Of a DNA stretch of 64,000 bases, positions 59,595 to 64,000 are shown piece by piece; positions within the stretch are counted from its first letter, which is position 1, and each line of letters begins with the position of its first letter. A program made the translations under genes and the position numbers. Source of the DNA: Geoanaerobacter sp964528055 (lineage in GTDB: Bacteria; Desulfobacterota; Desulfuromonadia; Geobacterales; DSM-12255); NCBI GenBank assembly GCA_964528055.1, contig CAZGQM010000013.1, positions 29,250 through 93,249 of the forward strand, given 5' to 3'. The notes beneath the pieces are model-generated. The model was not told where the DNA came from and searched no databases. It saw only the letters and a program-made list of their open reading frames with translations.

Positions 59595-60233
59595 ATGGGC
59601 GACTACAAGCTACTGAAGGACGTTCCAGGCCATACCGTTGATGATTTGCTTATGGGCATATTGGATGGAGAGATTCAGGCATATTTCAGGTATCCAGAGG
59701 GGCGGCAGCATGTCTCAATGGGATACACAGGGAAGTTGCTACCCTTTGCACTCGCAATGCCGCCTGTTCACCTAGATAGCGACAACCGGTTAAATTTTCA
59801 TCTTGCTATCCTTGATGAAAATGGCTCAGTGGTTAGAGAAGCTAACTTTCTTTCTCATGCCCCCATTGAAGAAATCAGAGTCAACGTAAAGGAGCTTGCT
59901 GAAGAGAGTAACAGAGATAATGAATCACTATCACCAGCAAGTGAAGCGGCTAAAACATTGACAACAATTCGAGACAAAGAGTTAAACAATCTTGTTGAAA
60001 TTATAATGGCTGAGATCCACAAAGGTGTTAAAAGCATCAGTTGCAGTAAGGGACAGGAAAGAGTTATTAATCATATCAGATTTATAAAAGAAGCTAACCC
60101 CCCAGATAAGTTATTCGATGGAGTTAAGCGTAAAGTTAGATCACAGATAAAGAATAAATACGGCGATGTCGGCTTTAAATCCCTAGACAGACGCGGAAAG
60201 AATGTAGAAGAGCCTTATTTCCTCAGCAAATAA
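59595..60233 (+). CDS. Hypothetical protein of the element
   Basis: About 212 residues from the ATG at 59595 after AGGAGGGG, two bases after the integrase. N-terminal half is mixed, with H-V-S-M-G-Y-T-G; the C-terminal half is helical, charged, and ends in a basic region, suggesting DNA or RNA contact. More A and T than the surrounding chromosome. No family recognised. Confidence 0.75.
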   Translation: MGDYKLLKDVPGHTVDDLLMGILDGEIQAYFRYPEGRQHVSMGYTGKLLPFALAMPPVHLDSDNRLNFHLAILDENGSVVREANFLSHAPIEEIRVNVKELAEESNRDNESLSPASEAAKTLTTIRDKELNNLVEIIMAEIHKGVKSISCSKGQERVINHIRFIKEANPPDKLFDGVKRKVRSQIKNKYGDVGFKSLDRRGKNVEEPYFLSK

Positions 60234-60275
60234 ATAAGCCCCTTAAATAAGGGTTAACCCCCCTTCATCGACAAT

Positions 60276-60307
60276 ACCCCCTTAAGTCACTGACTTTTGG
60301 GGGTTTT
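60276..60307 (+). terminator. Terminator after the integrase pair
   Basis: CCCCC-TT-AAGTCA pairs with TGACTT-TT-GGGGG and is followed by TTTTTT, closing the first transcript of the element. Confidence 0.85.
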
Positions 60308-60359
60308 TTGATTCAAATCAAATGACAGTCAAATATTAAACGTGCATTCTTATTCTTAA

Positions 60360-60373
60360 CAGTTGGCCAACTG
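60360..60373. promoter_or_regulatory. 14-bp palindrome, candidate operator
   Basis: CAGTTGGCCAACTG is a perfect palindrome 23 bases before the Xis-like gene. A repressor or activator site of the element is likely; the binding protein is unknown. Confidence 0.5.
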
Positions 60374-60395
60374 AATAAACCATTCGGGGGATCAC

Positions 60396-60629
60396 ATGGC
60401 AATCAAGACTTTAATCGAAGCAAAGAAGAATCTCACGGAAACTGAAGCATCGGAGGAATACGGCATGTCGGTGCATTGGTATCGTCGGGCAAGGTGGGCG
60501 GGAAATGGGCCGGAGTTTATCAAACTTGGTGCAGCGATTCTTTATCCGAGGGTAAACCTGGACGCTTTTTTCTCTTCACGGATCAGGAAGAGCACCAGCG
60601 ACACTGGCAGCGTAAGTCATGCCGCTTAG
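60396..60629 (+). CDS. AlpA/excisionase-like DNA-binding protein
   Basis: 77 residues. Contains a MerR/AlpA-type HTH (T-E-A-S-E-E-Y-G-M-S-V-H-W-Y-R-R-A-R) with G-P-E-F-I-K-L-G and L-Y-P-R-V-N-L-D-A-F as the wing. Small proteins of this type act as excisionases or early regulators. It follows the 14-bp palindrome. Confidence 0.8.
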   Translation: MAIKTLIEAKKNLTETEASEEYGMSVHWYRRARWAGNGPEFIKLGAAILYPRVNLDAFFSSRIRKSTSDTGSVSHAA

Positions 60630-60687
60630 AACGACGAAACCCGCCTGGACGGGGCGGGTTCGCGTACTACTGAAAGGAGCTGTCGGG

Positions 60688-60867
60688 ATGACAAATCAAG
60701 AATATCGAAAAATCCCCTGTTCTGCAAGAACTTATACCGTTACCCCTGCCGACCGGATCAACTCAGCACTGCGTAAAGCCGCAGTACTTGCCGGACGTTG
60801 TGACGTGTCCTCCTACCTCAACCAGATCACCACTGCACTCGCTTACATGAGGGTGAACCACCAATGA
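60688..60867 (+). CDS. Small hypothetical protein
   Basis: 59 residues from the ATG at 60688, eight bases after GGAG. Sequence A-D-R-I-N-S-A-L-R-K-A-A is helical. Overlaps the next gene by 4 bases (ATGA). Unknown function, early gene of the element. Confidence 0.65.
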   Translation: MTNQEYRKIPCSARTYTVTPADRINSALRKAAVLAGRCDVSSYLNQITTALAYMRVNHQ

Positions 60868-61580
60868 ATGGCGGCTGGGTGAAACTCTATAGGCAGTCTG
60901 TAGACAATAACTGGCTCCACAACCATCGTTTGTGGGTGTTCTGGACTTACTGCCTGCTTAAGGCCAGCCACCAGAAAACAGTTGTTACTATCGGGTTTCA
61001 ACGAGTGCCCCTAGAAGCAGGCCAGTTCATCTTCGGCAGGGTGAAAGCAGCCGCAGAGCTAGGAATGACGGAACGTCAGGTGAGAACCTGTCTTGACTCG
61101 CTAAAAACGACCAGCAATTTGACCATCAAAACGACCAGCAAATATTCAATAATAACTGTTGTTAATTGGCATACTTACCAAAGCGAAGATTGTCAAAACG
61201 TCCAGCAAAAAGGCCAGCAAAGCGACCAAGTACCGACCAGCAACCGACCAGCAACCGACCACATACAAGAATGTAAAGAAGTAAAGAAAGAATCTATATC
61301 ATCATTTTCCACCTTCTGGACTGCTTATCCTCGAAAGGTAAGTAAAGCATCAGCTCTTAAATCCTGGCAGAAAATCAATCCGGATTCTTCCCTTCAAGGA
61401 GAGATTCTAAAAGCTATCGAATGGCAATCTGTTCAACCTGATTGGCAGAAGGAAAACGGAAAGTTTATTCCTCACCCGGCAACATGGCTGAACGGCAGAC
61501 GGTGGGAAGATGAGCAACCTCTTGACGGCACCCCAGACACCGGACGCAAAACGAAAGCAGAGATCGAGGCCTTACTATGA
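60864..61580 (+). CDS. Phage-type replication initiator protein
   Basis: 238 residues. The N-terminal winged-helix DNA-binding domain is typical of phage replication organisers (G-W-V-K-L-Y-R, L-G-M-T-E-R-Q-V-R-T-C-L). A linker of repeated T-S-N-R-P-type residues follows. The C-terminal domain resembles the helicase-loading part of DnaT/phage replication proteins (F-W-T-A-Y-P-R-K, H-P-A-T-W-L-N-G-R-R-W). The linker coincides with nine iterons in the DNA. The overlap with the DnaB-like gene supports a loader/helicase pair. Confidence 0.85.
   Translation: MNGGWVKLYRQSVDNNWLHNHRLWVFWTYCLLKASHQKTVVTIGFQRVPLEAGQFIFGRVKAAAELGMTERQVRTCLDSLKTTSNLTIKTTSKYSIITVVNWHTYQSEDCQNVQQKGQQSDQVPTSNRPATDHIQECKEVKKESISSFSTFWTAYPRKVSKASALKSWQKINPDSSLQGEILKAIEWQSVQPDWQKENGKFIPHPATWLNGRRWEDEQPLDGTPDTGRKTKAEIEALL
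61107..61263. repeat. Intragenic iterons, putative replication origin
   Basis: About nine copies of A-C-C/G-GACCAGCAA-like units: perfect or near copies start at 61107, 61131, 61198, 61210, 61232, 61243 and 61254, with weaker ones at 61121 and 61221. The last three are 11 bases apart. An AT-rich stretch (61141-61170) lies between the groups. The arrangement mirrors origins inside phage initiator genes such as lambda O. Confidence 0.65.
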
Positions 61581-62836
61581 AAGACCTATCCACATTCTCA
61601 GACCAGTATGCAGAGCAGGCCGTCATTGCTGCAATGCTGATGGACACAGACGCTTATATCGAGATCAGAAGCATACTCACCACTGATTCATTCTATTCGC
61701 CGCAGCTAGGGGCGATATTTGGAGCTTTCAGCGCACAATTTGAAAAGAAGTCACTGACAGACCTTGGCACCCTGGCAAAGATTGCAGGCGTGGCAGTCTC
61801 AGAAGTTGCACATTGCCTTACAACCGATGTTATCCCTTCCCTTGCTCCACACAATGCCCGAAAGATTGCCGACCTTCACCACAAGCGCCACGTCTACCGG
61901 CAGACCATGAACACCCTAGCGCAACTCGAAACGCTGACACCGGCAGAGATTGCCAAGAAGTATTCCGACCTGGCCGCAGAAATCACAATCAGCACCCACA
62001 GCAAAGCGGTATTCGATTCTAAGGCGCTATGCAATCGAGTTATGGAGATGCAAGAGGCCCGGCTTGAAAATCGGGGCAAGGTTGACGGTATCGAGATCGG
62101 TTTCCCGATTCTGGGTAAGTTGCTGAAGGGACTGCACCCCAAACGCATGACAGTGATAGCAGCGGCTACCGGATTCGGGAAGTCTACCCTTGCCCTTAAC
62201 CTGCTTTCCAACATCGTCAACGGAGGCCACAGGGCGCTTTTCCTATCGAATGAAAACGACATTGACATGAACCTTGACAGAATGTGCGGCATATTTTCCG
62301 GCCTAAAGATCAAGGAGATCGAAAGCGGCGAACGGTACGAGGTAGCGGTTGACTTCGGGCAACGCTTCTTTAACTCAGGTCTGTTCATGACTGACAATTC
62401 ACCACGGACCATTGAAGAGATCACCGGCACAATCAGCCGCTATGCGATCCAGCATAAAATCGAAGTGGCCTTTATTGACTACATTGGAGAGATCAGCCAC
62501 AGCGGAGCCGACCGGGAAACAGAAGAGGCCCGGCTTGCCCGGTACGCTCAGAAGCTTGTCGATTGTGCCAAGTCTCTGGAGATCCACATTGTTGTAATGG
62601 CGCAACTGAACCGGCAGGGGAACAAGAAGGGCCGACCAGAAAAGAACGAGCTTGCAGGCTGTTTCCGTATCGCACAGAAGGCCCACAGCCTCTTGCTGTT
62701 CTGGCAGGATGAAAAGCAGCGGGACATTCTCACAATCGACAAGAACAGGCAAGGCCCGGCAGGTATCGACATGCTGATGAACTTTGACCGGACAACACAG
62801 CGCATTGCAGAAACCAAAATCATGACGGCGGATTGA
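61577..62836 (+). CDS. DnaB-like replicative helicase
   Basis: 419 residues. N-terminal DnaB domain (A-E-Q-A-V-I-A-A-M-L), linker, and RecA-like helicase domain with Walker A A-T-G-F-G-K-S-T, Walker B V-A-F-I-D-Y-I, and L-N-R-Q. Unwinds DNA at the element's origin. Starts within the initiator stop (ATGA). Confidence 0.93.
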   Translation: MKDLSTFSDQYAEQAVIAAMLMDTDAYIEIRSILTTDSFYSPQLGAIFGAFSAQFEKKSLTDLGTLAKIAGVAVSEVAHCLTTDVIPSLAPHNARKIADLHHKRHVYRQTMNTLAQLETLTPAEIAKKYSDLAAEITISTHSKAVFDSKALCNRVMEMQEARLENRGKVDGIEIGFPILGKLLKGLHPKRMTVIAAATGFGKSTLALNLLSNIVNGGHRALFLSNENDIDMNLDRMCGIFSGLKIKEIESGERYEVAVDFGQRFFNSGLFMTDNSPRTIEEITGTISRYAIQHKIEVAFIDYIGEISHSGADRETEEARLARYAQKLVDCAKSLEIHIVVMAQLNRQGNKKGRPEKNELAGCFRIAQKAHSLLLFWQDEKQRDILTIDKNRQGPAGIDMLMNFDRTTQRIAETKIMTAD

Positions 62837-62895
62837 CCATGAAACGCAACCACAGAGGACCGCCAAATCCGATGACCGAGAGCGACTAGCGGTTT

Positions 62896-63084
62896 ATGAA
62901 GAATCTACTGGATGCAGTCAGGGCGAAACGCAACGAGGCCATCAGGCCGCAACCAACTGAAAAGGAGCGAGACGATGGGGAAAGTAATCAATCTGGAATC
63001 AAAGAGGGCAGAGCCGGTAGTTATGAACGAGGACATTTACAGGGACATGCTGATAAGCGCGATAGTTGCCATCCAGCAAGGTGA
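62896..63084 (+). CDS. Possible small or remnant gene
   Basis: 62 residues; the first 28 (M-K-N-L-L-D-A-V-R-A-K-R-N-E-A) look coding and resemble the start of the gene at 63818 (M-K-N-P-I-H-A-I). The remainder overlaps the better-supported gene at 62975 in another frame. It may be a truncated copy. Weak evidence. Confidence 0.3.
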   Translation: MKNLLDAVRAKRNEAIRPQPTEKERDDGESNQSGIKEGRAGSYERGHLQGHADKRDSCHPAR

Positions 63085-63160
63085 TTACAAGCAGTGTGAA
63101 GCGTATCTTTTTGAGATGCTCGAAGAGATGGAAATCAATTTGGCAGCACAGGCAGGGTGA
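62975..63160 (+). CDS. Small hypothetical protein
   Basis: 61 residues from the ATG at 62975 after AAAAGGAG. Acidic and helical (Y-R-D-M-L-I-S-A-I-V-A-I-Q-Q-G-D-Y). Unknown; sits between the helicase and a zinc-ribbon gene. Confidence 0.6.
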   Translation: MGKVINLESKRAEPVVMNEDIYRDMLISAIVAIQQGDYKQCEAYLFEMLEEMEINLAAQAG

Positions 63161-63164
63161 ACCA

Positions 63165-63437
63165 ATGACCCGCCCACCCTGCCCGAAGTGTCAAGGTCAC
63201 ATACTCAAAATGCCGGAACTTGGGACAGTCGGCCTCATGGTGATTAGGTGCCTAATATGTGGGTGGAGAGTCTACCCACCGGGTAGGTATGTAGAGGATG
63301 ATTTCGACGGCTCACACGCCTTGATTCGATTTCTCGACATGAGCAACCGGCAGCGGGACGGCTTATCAAGACAGCGGTTGATGAATTGGGCAGAGGATAA
63401 ATGGGACGAAATCAGAGAAGAATTTACCAACGGGTAG
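63165..63437 (+). CDS. Zinc-ribbon hypothetical protein
   Basis: 90 residues from the ATG at 63165. Two C-x-x-C knuckles (C-P-K-C and C-L-I-C) form a likely zinc ribbon, then a helical tail. Small DNA- or protein-binding early protein of the element; exact role unknown. Confidence 0.7.
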   Translation: MTRPPCPKCQGHILKMPELGTVGLMVIRCLICGWRVYPPGRYVEDDFDGSHALIRFLDMSNRQRDGLSRQRLMNWAEDKWDEIREEFTNG

Positions 63438-63482
63438 TTTACCTCAACCCTGATACGAAATCAGGCATTCTAAGGAGAACGT

Positions 63483-63821
63483 ATGGAAATCAAGCAACTT
63501 ACAGACCGCAGAACGGCATTAACGGCAGATCTTCTTATTCACCTTGCAGGGATGAAAGCTGCATACACTGAGCTTTGCAGCACGACCGGGGAGCTTCACC
63601 AGGCATTGTTCCGTGCCGACAATCGCCGACAGAACGGGGTACGTGTCTACAACACCCCCGTCAGCGGCATGGACAATGTTGAGGATCGAGTAAGGACACT
63701 TGTCGAATATTCGCTCTTCAGACCAGCCAACAGCGAAAACGTAGACCTAGCACATATCGTCAACACCGAAAACAGCCGAGCTTTGAAATTCGTTCAAGAC
63801 ATTACGGAGGTGGCAAAGTGA
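63483..63821 (+). CDS. Hypothetical protein of the element
   Basis: 112 residues after AAGGAGAACGT. Mostly helical (L-T-A-D-L-L-I-H-L-A-G-M-K-A-A-Y). The stop overlaps the GTG of the next gene (GTGA), so the two are coupled. Unknown function. Confidence 0.7.
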   Translation: MEIKQLTDRRTALTADLLIHLAGMKAAYTELCSTTGELHQALFRADNRRQNGVRVYNTPVSGMDNVEDRVRTLVEYSLFRPANSENVDLAHIVNTENSRALKFVQDITEVAK

Positions 63822-64000
63822 AAAATCCTATCCATGCAATATTGACCGCGATCAACGCGCAGCGGCAGGAAGCAGACAAGGGCCGCGCAACACTGAGCTA
63901 TTTTCCAAGTCGGATCACCGAGGATTCTGTCAGGGGTGCAATCGACCCGAACTCCGGCCATGTCCGCTATCAGATTTTCATGGAAGGCGGTTACGAGCAT
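63818..64000 (+). CDS. Hypothetical protein, cut by window end
   Basis: A GTG at 63818, eight bases after GGAGG, opens a frame that runs off the window after 61 codons (K-N-P-I-H-A-I-L-T-A-I-N ...). The start resembles that of the possible remnant at 62896. Unknown function; 3' end missing. Confidence 0.65.
   Translation, partial: MKNPIHAILTAINAQRQEADKGRATLSYFPSRITEDSVRGAIDPNSGHVRYQIFMEGGYEH

Noticed and set aside
63270..63290. CTACCCACCGGGTAGG palindrome as a further integrase site
   Set aside because: Only the CTACCCA part is shared with the decamers at 58237 and it lies within a coding gene; likely chance.
1..64000. tRNA, rRNA, CRISPR array or insertion sequence
   Set aside because: No T-loop GTTCGA-type tRNA structure in an intergenic position, no regularly spaced repeats and no transposase were seen on reading both strands.

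Overview
This 64 kb window comes from a deltaproteobacterial-type dissimilatory metal reducer, most likely a member of the Geobacteraceae. The grounds are several multiheme c-type cytochromes, c-heme-bearing sensor proteins, a cbcBA/bccR-type locus, a hopanoid locus in the order shc-hpnA-dxs-hpnH, and the neighbours glyQS-ppdK and rpsF-rpsR-DUF2232-rplI. This is judged from gene content only; no search was run.

Layout. 1-3286: a lipoprotein cut by the window edge, an LPP20-like exported protein, and a convergent B12-type radical SAM gene. 3575-10629: a complete Pho regulon unit, phoB-phoR-pstSCAB-phoU, with 11-bp-phased PHO-box-like repeats. 10683-25224 (minus strand): a 15-gene, nearly gapless operon of fatty-acid/polyketide-type enzymes (two ketosynthases, ketoreductase, dehydratase, acyltransferase, ACP, thioesterase). 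It also has three radical SAM enzymes, an LpxL-like acyltransferase, a glycosyltransferase, a polysaccharide deacetylase, a LolA-like carrier and an MMPL/RND exporter. It resembles aryl-polyene clusters but lacks their starter-unit enzymes. No enoyl reductase is present, so a polyunsaturated, outer-membrane-targeted lipid is the likely product. This is the best candidate for an undescribed system.

25416-33742: a redox module. A histidine kinase with a periplasmic heme sensor domain and a sigma-54 response regulator (BccR-like) face an operon of receiver-like protein, small membrane protein, seven-heme cytochrome (CbcA) and cytochrome b (CbcB). A nine-heme periplasmic cytochrome and a second heme sensor with the same motif positions as the kinase follow. 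A clear -24/-12 promoter and an upstream 7-5-7 inverted repeat precede the operon. 33819-36618: a TPP riboswitch, thiSGE and a YhcC-type radical SAM gene. 36688-50060: housekeeping genes (FAH-family hydrolase, cold-shock protein, ppdK, glyQS, ribosomal proteins) plus CheX-like, EAL-HDOD, PilZ and ChaN-like proteins.

49970-58163: hopanoid and isoprenoid genes (hpnI-like, shc, hpnA, dxs, hpnH). 58164-64000: the left part of an integrated phage-like element (integrase, Xis-like protein, replication initiator with intragenic iterons, DnaB-like helicase, small early genes) that runs off the window edge. No tRNA, rRNA, IS element or CRISPR array was seen.
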